This document shows positions 8,312 through 15,605 of a stretch of 26,910 nt of DNA, in pieces. Each line of letters starts with the position of its first letter. Within the stretch, counting starts at the first letter, position 1. A model generated the notes under the pieces. The model was not told the origin of the DNA. It worked only from the letters and a program-made list of their open reading frames with translations, and did not search any database. The stretch spans positions 1 through 26,910 of the forward strand of contig JAFAFC010000001.1 in assembly GCA_023423715.1 (NCBI GenBank), read 5' to 3'. The stretch is from Bacteroidota bacterium (GTDB lineage: Bacteria > Bacteroidota > Bacteroidia > Flavobacteriales > Weeksellaceae). The position numbers and the translations under genes are program-made.

Positions 8312-9151
8312 ATGGATTTTTTTAGTGCACTAGAAATGCCGGATTTTTCGAATCCGTCGATATGGGTGAGTTTACTTACCTTAACCTTTCTGGAGCTTGT
8401 TTTGGGAGTGGATAATATTATTTTTATTTCCATTATCTCTAATAAGTTACCAGCTGCAAAGCAAAAATTTGCTCGAAATATCGGGTTGATTTTAGCGATG
8501 CTTTTCCGAGTGGTTTTGCTACTCATGATCAATTGGATTATTGGCTTGAAAGAAGCCGTTTTCACCATCGGATTTATTCATGAACCCGGAACCGAAATCC
8601 CAATCGGATTGAGTTGGAAGGATATTATTTTATTGGCGGGAGGTATTTTCTTAATTGGAAAATCAACGTTTGAGATTCACTCGAAAATGCAAATTGACGA
8701 CCATCACAAACCGAAATCCACAGCAAATGCTTCAGGATTAATGACCACTGTAATTATCCAAATTATCTTAGTGGACATGGTTTTCTCGCTAGATTCAATC
8801 CTAACAGCGGTTGGTTTAGTGGACAATGTCGTGTTAATGATTATCGCGGTTATCGTGTCTATCGCTATGATGATGGCGTTTGCAGGGCCAATTTCTAACA
8901 TCATCAACAAGTATCCGAGTTTGCAGATGCTTGCTTTGAGTTTCCTAGTAGTAATCGGGGTTATGTTGGTTGCAGAAGGTATTCATCAGCATGTAAGTAA
9001 GAATATTATTTACTCGTGTTTAGCGTTCAGTTTAGCGGTTGAATTGTTGAATATCAAGCTGAAACAGAAACAAGATAAGTATTTAAAACTCAATCCAGAT
9101 TTAAAGAAAAATTTAGAATTGGATGTCGAGAATGAAGAAGAAACTAAATAA
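8312..9151 (+). CDS. TerC-family integral membrane protein
   Basis: This 279-residue protein has about seven to eight membrane helices. The two TerC half-motifs are present: FLELVLGVDNIIFIS (about 26-40, Asp34) and DMVFSLDSILTAVGL. Acidic residues inside the helices are typical of the TerC/Alx/YkoY group, which is linked to tellurite resistance and to manganese export in several bacteria. A His/Lys-rich loop (DDHHKPKS) separates the halves, and the C-terminus is strongly charged (EEETK). The 28-base gap after the M16 gene is too short for a yybP-ykoY manganese riboswitch, so that control is absent here. A TATTTTTG box at 8241-8248, inside the end of the M16 gene, could give a separate promoter. 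Metal specificity is not evident. Confidence 0.9.
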   Translation: MDFFSALEMPDFSNPSIWVSLLTLTFLELVLGVDNIIFISIISNKLPAAKQKFARNIGLILAMLFRVVLLLMINWIIGLKEAVFTIGFIHEPGTEIPIGLSWKDIILLAGGIFLIGKSTFEIHSKMQIDDHHKPKSTANASGLMTTVIIQIILVDMVFSLDSILTAVGLVDNVVLMIIAVIVSIAMMMAFAGPISNIINKYPSLQMLALSFLVVIGVMLVAEGIHQHVSKNIIYSCLAFSLAVELLNIKLKQKQDKYLKLNPDLKKNLELDVENEEETK

Positions 9152-9155
9152 AAAG

Positions 9156-9188
9156 AAAGAGAGCAAATTAAACTTGTTCTCTTTTTTT
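9156..9188. terminator. Bidirectional terminator between convergent genes
   Basis: Arms at 9156-9166 and 9174-9184 pair over 11 bases with one G-U wobble and a seven-base loop. A T-run follows on the plus strand (9182-9188), and a T-rich stretch follows on the minus strand (below 9156). It ends both the TerC gene and the TMEM175-like gene, whose last codons form the right arm. Confidence 0.85.
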
Positions 9189-9842
9189 ATGGTGTACGCT
9201 TGCTTTTTTCGGTCGAAATAGTCTCGTGAAAAACGGAATTGTGAACAAAAATGCCCTTCCATATTCTGGCCAAATAAAGGTGATTAAGAGCGAAATGAAA
9301 AAGATAATCGGGATCATTAAGGCTCTTCGCAACGACGAAATTTGCGTGTACTTGTCTGGTAAATGCGTCGCAACCTTGTTTTTAGGATCATACACGTATC
9401 GTAACAAAAGATATTGCATAATTCCTGTAAAGCAAATATTGATGACGTAAACCATGTAAGGACCTACCAAATGGATGTGTTCATCCGTAGAAAATTCACT
9501 ATAAACGGATGTAGAAAACGGAATTAAAACAATGGAAAACAGAAAAATAATGTTCAGCCAAATTAATTTATTGGTGTAATTAATGACGTAGCCAAACAAT
9601 TTATGGTGCAAAAACCAATACAAACCGATAAAGAAAAAACTGACGATAAAGCCCACAAATTTGGGCAATAAGGTCAACATAGCCATCCAAAAATCTTGTT
9701 CATTGGCTTTTAATGCAAGTTCCGGAACTTTAATATCAATCACCAAAAGGGTAATGGCAATAGCAAAAACGGCATCGGTGAAAAGGATCATTCGGTCGAT
9801 CTGAAAGTCCTTACGATCGGGATGATGTTGATTATCTTCCAT
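9168..9842 (-). CDS. TMEM175 (DUF1211)-family membrane channel
   Basis: This 224-residue protein has six predicted helices. It opens with the family signature at the end of the first helix region, RMILFTDAVFAIAITLL. The usual bacterial TMEM175 motif is R-x3-FSD; here the Ser is Thr (FTD), a conservative change. Bacterial TMEM175 proteins form tetrameric potassium-permeable channels, so a cation channel is the likely role, though selectivity is unproven. I chose the ATG at 9842 over an in-frame ATG at 9881. The latter would overlap the preceding gene, while 9842 starts 17 bases after its stop. The gene is probably the last of the fahA operon and ends at the two-way terminator. Confidence 0.85.
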   Translation of the reverse strand: MEDNQHHPDRKDFQIDRMILFTDAVFAIAITLLVIDIKVPELALKANEQDFWMAMLTLLPKFVGFIVSFFFIGLYWFLHHKLFGYVINYTNKLIWLNIIFLFSIVLIPFSTSVYSEFSTDEHIHLVGPYMVYVINICFTGIMQYLLLRYVYDPKNKVATHLPDKYTQISSLRRALMIPIIFFISLLITFIWPEYGRAFLFTIPFFTRLFRPKKASVHHKKREQV

Positions 9843-9859
9843 TGTGTTTTTTGTTTTTT

Positions 9860-10681
9860 TTATTCGGAAAGCTCTTTCCAAGCCGCTTCAATATCGTTTT
9901 TTTGAAGATGAATTTGCGCTTTTTGGTGTTTTTCAGGATCGTTGGAAAATTGAGTTCCATTCAAGATTTCAACGTTTGCAAGCATTCCGAGGTCGTTTCC
10001 AGTTAAAATTTTACTTTCTAGAATGGCTTTTGGAAGTTGATCAAATCCAATTCCTTTGGTGACTAAAGGTTTCGGAACTTCAAACAAATTGGCTTCGTTA
10101 TTTCGGGAATACCAATTTCCTCCTAAACGAGCGACTAAATCCAGCTTTTTCTGTTCGAGAATTCCATTTTCATCTAAATATTCTTCTCTGACGTGGATTT
10201 TTAGAATTTCGCATATCACCAAATTTCCTGCGCCACCTTGATCGCCTAAAGATTTCACTTCAAGAACTTTACATTCAAAATTTACGGGACATTCGGCAAT
10301 AAGTTTGGGTTGAACTAAGTCGGCATCGGTCATTGTTAAACCTGATTTAATGAACTCATTTACACCTTGTTCGTATTCTGTTGAAGCAAGAGAAATTTGC
10401 TGTACAATGTCGTAATTTACAATTCCAATAACCACTTCAGGAACTTCAAGAACGTTTTCTAAACTATGTTTTGTTGTGTTGTCCCGAACGCGACGTGAAG
10501 GCGAAAAAATCACAATCGGTGGAACGGTACTGAACATGTTGAAAAAACTAAAAGGTGAAAGATTGATTTCACCTTTTTGATTTATAGTTGATGCTAAAGC
10601 AATTGGTCTTGGCGCAATTGCCGTTTGCATTAAAGTTTGTAGTTGTTGTGAAGGAACTTCCTTTGGATTGAATGTTTTCAT
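9860..10681 (-). CDS. Flavin-reductase-like FMN-binding split-barrel protein
   Basis: This 273-residue protein matches the DIM6/NTAB-type flavin reductase family. The N-terminal half has the typical IAPRPIALASTINQKGEINL strand-turn, followed by SPFSFFNMFSTVPPIVIFSPS and the DNTTKHSLENV helix, which contribute to FMN binding. The C-terminal third (after about 190: LDLVARLGGNWYSR) includes a family motif seen in this subgroup of about 270-300 residues. These proteins bind FMN and can act as NAD(P)H:flavin reductases or oxidoreductases. It starts 11 bases after fahA, so it is in the tyrosine operon, but no step of the known pathway needs a flavin enzyme. Its role there is unknown. Confidence 0.85.
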   Translation of the reverse strand: MKTFNPKEVPSQQLQTLMQTAIAPRPIALASTINQKGEINLSPFSFFNMFSTVPPIVIFSPSRRVRDNTTKHSLENVLEVPEVVIGIVNYDIVQQISLASTEYEQGVNEFIKSGLTMTDADLVQPKLIAECPVNFECKVLEVKSLGDQGGAGNLVICEILKIHVREEYLDENGILEQKKLDLVARLGGNWYSRNNEANLFEVPKPLVTKGIGFDQLPKAILESKILTGNDLGMLANVEILNGTQFSNDPEKHQKAQIHLQKNDIEAAWKELSE

Positions 10682-10692
10682 GAATTTTAAAT

Positions 10693-11940
10693 TTACAAAG
10701 CTGGAAGAACTTTCGCTTTTACCTCACCAAATCCAACTCGGATTTCTCCTTTTTCGGCATGCCCACGCATAATAATTGTGTCTCCGTCTTGGATAAATTG
10801 TCTTGAACTTCCGTTGGATAAGGTAATTGGATTTTGACCGCGCCATGTTAACTCTAACATCGAACCAAATGACGATGGTTCACTTCCCGAAATTGTTCCC
10901 GAAGCATATAAATCGCCGACTTCCACATTACAACCATTAACGGTTTGATGTGCAAGTTGTTGACACATATTCCAATACATGAATTTAAAATTCGTTTTTG
11001 CTAAAACATTCTCTTCTCCATTTTCAGGTTGTAAACCAACTTCCAATTGAATGTCATAATTTTTATCACCTTCAAATTTCAAATATTCAAGAACTTCTGG
11101 ATCTTGTGTTGGAGTTGCTGTTCTAAATGGATCTAAAGCTTCCAAAGTTACAACCCAAGGAGAAACCGAACTGCAGAAATTTTTCCCTAAAAATGGACCT
11201 AGCGGAACGTATTCCCAACTTTGAATATCGCGTGCAGACCAATCGTTGAACAAAACCAAGCCGAAAATAGCATCTTCCGCATCTTTTACAGAAATAGATT
11301 CGCCCAATTCTGTGTTTTTATTTACGATGAATCCCATTTCTAATTCGAAATCCAATTGTTTACATGGTCCGAAAACAGGTTTCGTTGCATCAGCAGGTTT
11401 CATTTGACCTTTTGGTCTGTGGAAGTTGATTCCTGAAACGACAATCGATGATGCTCTACCGTGATAGCCTACAGGAAGGTGTTTCCAATTGGGTAAAAGC
11501 GCGTTTTCAGGATCACGAAACATTTTTCCAACGTTAGTAGCATGTTCTTTACTACTATAAAAATCGGTATAATTCTGCACATGAACCGGCATCATCATTT
11601 CTACTTTATCTAGGTCGTAGAAACAATCTTGGATGGTTTTTTCATCTTTCGATAAGGCTGAATCTTCAGCTAAAAGTTGTTGGATTTTTTCACGAACCGC
11701 ATTGGTAATCGGTTTTCCTAATTCTATAAATTCGTTGAGCGTATACGCTTCAAAAACGTTTTCTTTAAGTTCCGTAATTTCATCGAAGTATCCGAAATCG
11801 TACAAAGTGGCAAGGTCAACAACCATATCGCCAATTCTGGTGGCGCACGCAATGTATTCTTTGTTGAAAACAGCAACCCCAAAAGGGATGTTATAAATTG
11901 AAAAATCGGATTCTGGATGGTAATTTACAAATGATTTCAT
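10693..11940 (-). CDS. fahA: Fumarylacetoacetase
   Basis: This 415-residue enzyme hydrolyses fumarylacetoacetate to fumarate and acetoacetate, the last step of tyrosine and homogentisate breakdown. It has the SH3-like N-terminal domain (about 1-115) and the FAH catalytic domain. The metal ligands fall at the same numbers as in the mammalian enzyme: Asp126 (NYTDFYSS), Glu199 and Glu201 (DFELEMGF) and Asp233 (FNDWSARD). The catalytic His133 and the substrate-contacting Arg142, Tyr159, Gln240 and Lys253 also coincide. Length is normal. It heads a unit with the flavin-reductase-like and TMEM175-like genes. A one-mismatch promoter box (TACTTTTA, minus strand, 11959-11966) lies between its start and the terminator of the upstream transcript. 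Confidence 0.97.
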   Translation of the reverse strand: MKSFVNYHPESDFSIYNIPFGVAVFNKEYIACATRIGDMVVDLATLYDFGYFDEITELKENVFEAYTLNEFIELGKPITNAVREKIQQLLAEDSALSKDEKTIQDCFYDLDKVEMMMPVHVQNYTDFYSSKEHATNVGKMFRDPENALLPNWKHLPVGYHGRASSIVVSGINFHRPKGQMKPADATKPVFGPCKQLDFELEMGFIVNKNTELGESISVKDAEDAIFGLVLFNDWSARDIQSWEYVPLGPFLGKNFCSSVSPWVVTLEALDPFRTATPTQDPEVLEYLKFEGDKNYDIQLEVGLQPENGEENVLAKTNFKFMYWNMCQQLAHQTVNGCNVEVGDLYASGTISGSEPSSFGSMLELTWRGQNPITLSNGSSRQFIQDGDTIIMRGHAEKGEIRVGFGEVKAKVLPAL

Positions 11941-11965
11941 ACACGTAATTTTGTAGCCTAAAAGT

Positions 11966-12000
11966 ACTAAAAAAAGTTCAGAATGAAATTCTGAACTTTT
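11966..12000 (-). terminator. Rho-independent terminator after the secreted protein gene
   Basis: Perfect 13-base arms at 11972-11984 and 11988-12000 surround a GAA loop. On the minus strand the left arm continues into a T-run (about 11975-11966). It separates the hppD/secreted-protein transcript from fahA. Confidence 0.9.
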
Positions 12001-12019
12001 AGGTTATCTAGCGTATTGC

Positions 12020-12481
12020 TTATTTCTTCGAAAATGAACTTTCGTCTATCCATCGGTCTTTATTGTTGACATCAACGAGATATAAAATCTTTTTTTGTTG
12101 CGTCAAAAGAAAGGTTTTGGTTACCGGAATGGGTATTTTTTTACCTTCCAATTGATCACATCGTACCGAAATGATATTCTTATTGCTGCGGACGAAATCT
12201 CCGGAAAAAACATTCGAACTGGTTTTTCCATCGGCTTTGTCATCAAAAAGTTCCACATAGGTCACTTTATTGCCATCCAAAATGATGAAATTTCGTTCGG
12301 TGTGGTCTTCAAAATCTTTCACCAACATAAATTTCTTTTTATCGATATCAACGTGAGTCAAGTTTTGATTAATTCCTCTTTTTTCTTCCAAACGATCCAA
12401 AATTGCGTTTATAGAACCGTATTGAGCTTGCGCCGCACCAGCTAGAACTAAAAATAAAGTGAATGCGAAAATCTTCTTCAT
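12020..12481 (-). CDS. Small secreted protein, function unknown
   Basis: This 153-residue protein has a clear Sec signal peptide (Lys-Lys, then FAFTLFLVLAGAAQA, probable cut after Ala19). The mature part begins with an amphipathic helix (INAILDRLEEKRG), is then beta-rich, and contains Lys/Asp turns. There is no lipobox, no T9SS tail and a single Cys. I do not recognise a family; it resembles small periplasmic proteins of unknown function in Flavobacteriales. It starts 43 bases after the hppD stop and has its own promoter box at 12520-12527, so it may be expressed both with hppD and alone. Nothing in the sequence ties it to tyrosine breakdown other than position. Confidence 0.75.
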   Translation of the reverse strand: MKKIFAFTLFLVLAGAAQAQYGSINAILDRLEEKRGINQNLTHVDIDKKKFMLVKDFEDHTERNFIILDGNKVTYVELFDDKADGKTSSNVFSGDFVRSNKNIISVRCDQLEGKKIPIPVTKTFLLTQQKKILYLVDVNNKDRWIDESSFSKK

Positions 12482-12519
12482 GTGTTTTTATTTAGCCACG
12501 AAAATAGCAATTTTTACAC

Positions 12520-12527
12520 CAAAATTA
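12520..12527 (-). promoter_or_regulatory. Promoter -7 box TAATTTTG for the secreted protein
   Basis: The minus strand reads TAATTTTG, a perfect TAnnTTTG match overlapping the hppD stop codon. The predicted leader is about 33 bases. No good -33 element is visible. Confidence 0.4.
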
Positions 12528-13655
12528 TAAATTACCTCTGCGAGCTTGCTCTCTTTCTAATGCTTCGAATAAAGCTTTGAAGTTTCCAGCACCAAAACTT
12601 TGAGCGCCATGTCTTTCAATAATTTCGTAGAAAAGAGTAGGGCGGTCTTCAACTGGTTTTGTGAAGATTTGAAGCAAATAACCTTCTTCATCACAATCCA
12701 CTAAGATTCCTAATTCTTGAAGTTTCTTAATATCTTCATCAATGTCACCTACACGTTCCGGAATCATTTCATAATACGCTTCTGGAGGTGGAGAAAGGAA
12801 TTCAATTCCACGTTTTTTCAATTCAGTAACCGTATGTACAATGTCTTTTGTTGCTAAAGCAATGTGCTGAACGCCTTCGCCTTCGTAGAAATCCAAATAT
12901 TCTTCAACCTGAGATTTTTTCTTTCCTTCTGCAGGCTCATTGATCGGGAACTTAGCATATCCATTACCGTTTGACATTACTTTAGACATCAAAGCCGAAT
13001 ATTCTGTGTTGATTTGCTTATCATCAAAACTTAAAATATTCACGAATCCCATAACGTCTTCATACCACTGAACAACAGGAATCATGCGATCCCAATCTAC
13101 GTTTCCAACGCAGTGATCAACGTACAACAAGCCTGTTTCTTCTGGCTGATAATCTGATTCCCATTTTTGGTAACCGGGCATGAAATCTCCGTTGTAATTT
13201 TTACGTTCCACAAACATGTGAACGGTTTCTCCATAGGTATAAATTCCGGACATGCGAACTTCACCATGCTCGTCCGTTAAAGTTGTAGGCTCCAAATACG
13301 GTTGCGCCCCTCTTTTTGTGGTTTCTTCGAAAGCAGCATAGGCATCATCTACCCATAAAGCCAACACTTTGACACCATCGCCATGTTTTTTTACATGCTC
13401 ATTAATGGGAGAATCTGAACGCAATCCTGTAGTTAAAACCAAACGTACTTTTCCTTGTTGAATAACATACGACGCGCGATCGCGAACGCCAGTTTCTGGT
13501 CCTGCATACGCAACACTTTGGAAACCAAAAGCGGTTTTATAAAAGTGAGCGGCTTGTTTTGCATTTCCTACATAAAACTCAATATAATCTGTTCCGTTTA
13601 TTGGAAGAAAATTTTCTGCCTGTGCTATTTTTTCTGCAAAGGTTAGGTTTGACAT
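12525..13655 (-). CDS. hppD: 4-hydroxyphenylpyruvate dioxygenase
   Basis: This 376-residue Fe(II) enzyme converts 4-hydroxyphenylpyruvate to homogentisate. It has two vicinal-oxygen-chelate halves. The iron ligands are all in the C-terminal half: His181 (YVDHCVGNV), His264 (GVQHIALAT) and Glu344 (LFYEIIERHG). The C-terminal FGAGNFKALFEALEREQ helix that gates the active site is complete. Length and motifs are typical of the family. A near-consensus promoter box (AATATTTG, minus strand, 13688-13695) is preceded by a large inverted repeat at 13766-13790 that may be a control site. The product feeds HmgA, encoded about 3.3 kb upstream on the same strand beyond two CoA-transferase genes. Confidence 0.97.
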   Translation of the reverse strand: MSNLTFAEKIAQAENFLPINGTDYIEFYVGNAKQAAHFYKTAFGFQSVAYAGPETGVRDRASYVIQQGKVRLVLTTGLRSDSPINEHVKKHGDGVKVLALWVDDAYAAFEETTKRGAQPYLEPTTLTDEHGEVRMSGIYTYGETVHMFVERKNYNGDFMPGYQKWESDYQPEETGLLYVDHCVGNVDWDRMIPVVQWYEDVMGFVNILSFDDKQINTEYSALMSKVMSNGNGYAKFPINEPAEGKKKSQVEEYLDFYEGEGVQHIALATKDIVHTVTELKKRGIEFLSPPPEAYYEMIPERVGDIDEDIKKLQELGILVDCDEEGYLLQIFTKPVEDRPTLFYEIIERHGAQSFGAGNFKALFEALEREQARRGNL

Positions 13656-13765
13656 GATGATGGTTTTTTATTATTTGCCCTAATATACAAATATTCAGTT
13701 TATTTTTTGATGCTGAATTAGGTCGGTCTAAATTGCTGATATAATGTGTTTTAAATGATTTTTAT

Positions 13766-13790
13766 TTTCTCTCTAAATTTAGTAGAGAAA
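13766..13790. promoter_or_regulatory. Inverted repeat upstream of hppD, possible operator
   Basis: A perfect 10-base palindrome CTAAATTTAG (13773-13782) is flanked by TTTCTCT (13766-13772) and AGAGAAA (13784-13790), with one unpaired T. It lies about 110-135 bases before the hppD start. No T-run follows, which fits a protein-binding site better than a terminator. It is unproven. Confidence 0.4.
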
Positions 13791-13854
13791 TACGAAAATT
13801 ATTCAGAAACTTTCATTTAAATAGAATTTAAACTTTAAAATATATTCTTGGAAA

Positions 13855-13883
13855 TAAAAAAGCCTGCAAAAAATGCAGACTTT
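13855..13883 (-). terminator. Terminator after the AarC-like CoA-transferase
   Basis: The inner stem CTGCA/TGCAG (13864-13868 and 13874-13878) has a five-A loop. One mismatch further out, AAAG/CTTT (13859-13862 and 13880-13883) extends it. On the minus strand it runs into a T-rich tract (13861-13855). It lies about 20 bases past the stop of the CoA-transferase gene. Confidence 0.75.
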
Positions 13884-13903
13884 AGAGTAGTGTTATGATT
13901 CTT

Positions 13904-15427
13904 TTAAACCGTAGCGGCTTCTTTTTTCATACTTCCAGTTTCTTTCAAACGCATATGCCAGCTGAAAACTTCTTCTAAAAGGTGCGGTGTGTGGCCACCT
14001 CGTTCACAAGCTCTGTCGAAATACGATTGCAATTCATCACGGAAATCCGGGTGAACGCAATTGTTGATAATCGTTTGCGCACGTTCTCTTGGCGCTAAAC
14101 CTCGTAAATCGGCCAAGCCAATATCTGTAACCAAAACATCCACATCATGTTCTGTGTGGTCGGTATGCGAAACCATCGGTAGAACATGCGAAATCGCATT
14201 GTTTTTAGATGCCGCTTGCGTTACGAAAATACTTAAATAGGCGTTTCTTGCAAAATCTCCTGAACCACCAATTCCATTCATAATTTTCGATCCACTGATG
14301 TGGGTAGAATTTACATTTCCATAAATGTCAAATTCAATGGCGGTATTAATCGCGATAATTCCTAAACGACGAATCAATCCCGGCGTGTTGGAAATGTTTT
14401 GCGGTCTCAAAACAAATTTGTCTCGATATTTATCCAAATTATTGAAAACGCGGTTGTAGCATTGTTCTGAAACAGTAACCGATGAAGCTGATGCAAAACT
14501 TAATTTCCCTGCATCAATTAAATCAAACGTACTATCCTGAAGAACCTCTGAAAACATCGTTAAGTCGTAGAAATTTGAATCTTTAAATCCAGAAAGAACT
14601 GCATTTGCAACTTTTCCGATTCCCGCTTGTAAAGGAAGTAAACGATCTGTTAAATGTCCCAAACGAACTTCATTTTCAAAGAAATTCAGAATATGTTTCG
14701 CAATAGCAGTCGTCTTTTCGTCGGGATCAACGATGTCTGCTGGACTATCTTTTAAGTTGGTGAAAACAATCGCTTCGATCTTAGAAGGATCAACCGGAAT
14801 AGTTTTTCTTCCAATTTTGTTCCAAGGGGCTACAATTGGAATCACATTTCGATGAGGATAATCTTCAGCTTGATAGATGTCGTGAATTCCATAAACCGAC
14901 TCCGGAACTTGGGTGTTGATTTCTAGAATTACTTTTTTTGCAAGCGCTGCAAAAGTTACCGAATTTCCAACCGATGTTGTCGGAACCAAACTTCCGTCAC
15001 GATCAATATATGCGACTTCGATTACGGCAATATCTACTGGTGGAAGGTTTTTATTATGCAAAAGTTCGGCGCTTTCACTTAAATGCTGGTCAATGAACAG
15101 AATTTCTCCTTTGTTAATTTTGTCACGAAGCGTTCGGTCCACTTGGAACGGCATTCTTTTACTAAGAACTCCCGCATTCGCCAATTTTGCATCGGTGTCA
15201 TGTCCAAGGGAAGCCCCCGTCATTAAAGTGATTTTAAGATCTTCGTTCGTGCCACGCTCCGCTAAAGCTGCTAAAACCGCCTTGCTGTCGCCCGCTTTGG
15301 TGAAACCACTAGCGCCCACGACCATGCCGTCTTCGAAAAGCTTGGCTGCTTCTTCGGCCGTCGTAACCTTGTCGCGCAGGCTTTCTAATCTAATTCGTTC
15401 TATCATTTCTTTACTATTAAATTTCAA
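13904..15427 (-). CDS. Succinyl-CoA:acetate CoA-transferase, AarC/Cat1 type
   Basis: This 507-residue class I CoA-transferase belongs to the acetyl-CoA hydrolase/transferase family. The predicted catalytic Glu is at 294 (MFSEVLQDS), the same number as in the AarC enzyme of Acetobacter. The QAGIGKVANAVL stretch lies just before it. The C-terminal oxyanion/CoA-site motif GGSGDFARNAYLS and the DIGLADLRGLAPRERA tail are intact. The length matches the succinate CoA-transferase subgroup (about 500 residues), not the shorter 4-hydroxybutyrate type. The expected reaction is succinyl-CoA + acetate to succinate + acetyl-CoA. The gene has its own promoter box and terminator. Its place among tyrosine genes suggests a role in acyl-group recovery, which is inference. 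Confidence 0.88.
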   Translation of the reverse strand: MKFNSKEMIERIRLESLRDKVTTAEEAAKLFEDGMVVGASGFTKAGDSKAVLAALAERGTNEDLKITLMTGASLGHDTDAKLANAGVLSKRMPFQVDRTLRDKINKGEILFIDQHLSESAELLHNKNLPPVDIAVIEVAYIDRDGSLVPTTSVGNSVTFAALAKKVILEINTQVPESVYGIHDIYQAEDYPHRNVIPIVAPWNKIGRKTIPVDPSKIEAIVFTNLKDSPADIVDPDEKTTAIAKHILNFFENEVRLGHLTDRLLPLQAGIGKVANAVLSGFKDSNFYDLTMFSEVLQDSTFDLIDAGKLSFASASSVTVSEQCYNRVFNNLDKYRDKFVLRPQNISNTPGLIRRLGIIAINTAIEFDIYGNVNSTHISGSKIMNGIGGSGDFARNAYLSIFVTQAASKNNAISHVLPMVSHTDHTEHDVDVLVTDIGLADLRGLAPRERAQTIINNCVHPDFRDELQSYFDRACERGGHTPHLLEEVFSWHMRLKETGSMKKEAATV

Positions 15428-15486
15428 TTTTTATCCAAAAATGAGTAGAGAAATTCCATTCATTTTCAGATTGCTCACTTTTCCTT

Positions 15487-15494
15487 CAAATTTA
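15487..15494 (-). promoter_or_regulatory. Promoter -7 box TAAATTTG for the AarC-like gene
   Basis: The minus strand reads TAAATTTG, a perfect TAnnTTTG match about 60 bases before the start codon. The leader would carry AGTAGAGAAAT (15444-15454), an 11-mer also found in the inverted repeat region upstream of hppD. Confidence 0.5.
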
Positions 15495-15605
15495 CGAAAA
15501 AAGCCTTTTCGAGAGGATGATATTTGCTAGGAAATTTAATTTAGAAAGGCTCTTGACAAGACTTTTTTTCCTATTTCTTGACGAACGAAAAATATACTTT
15601 TTGAT

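Noticed and set aside
8236..8568. Minus-strand ORF of 110 codons
   Set aside because: It is antisense to the M16 end and the TerC start, both of which have clear family motifs.
9843..9881. Longer start for the TMEM175-like gene
   Set aside because: It would overlap the flavin-reductase-like gene and adds only a short basic stretch before the conserved start.
14913..15530. Long plus-strand ORF of 205 codons
   Set aside because: It lies antisense to the AarC-like CoA-transferase, is rich in Ser and Leu as antisense frames often are, and has no recognisable motif.
15502..15551. AGCCTTT/AAAGGCT inverted repeat as a terminator of the 425-residue CoA-transferase
   Set aside because: The arms are short, 36 bases apart, and not followed by a T-run on the minus strand; it overlaps the next promoter region.
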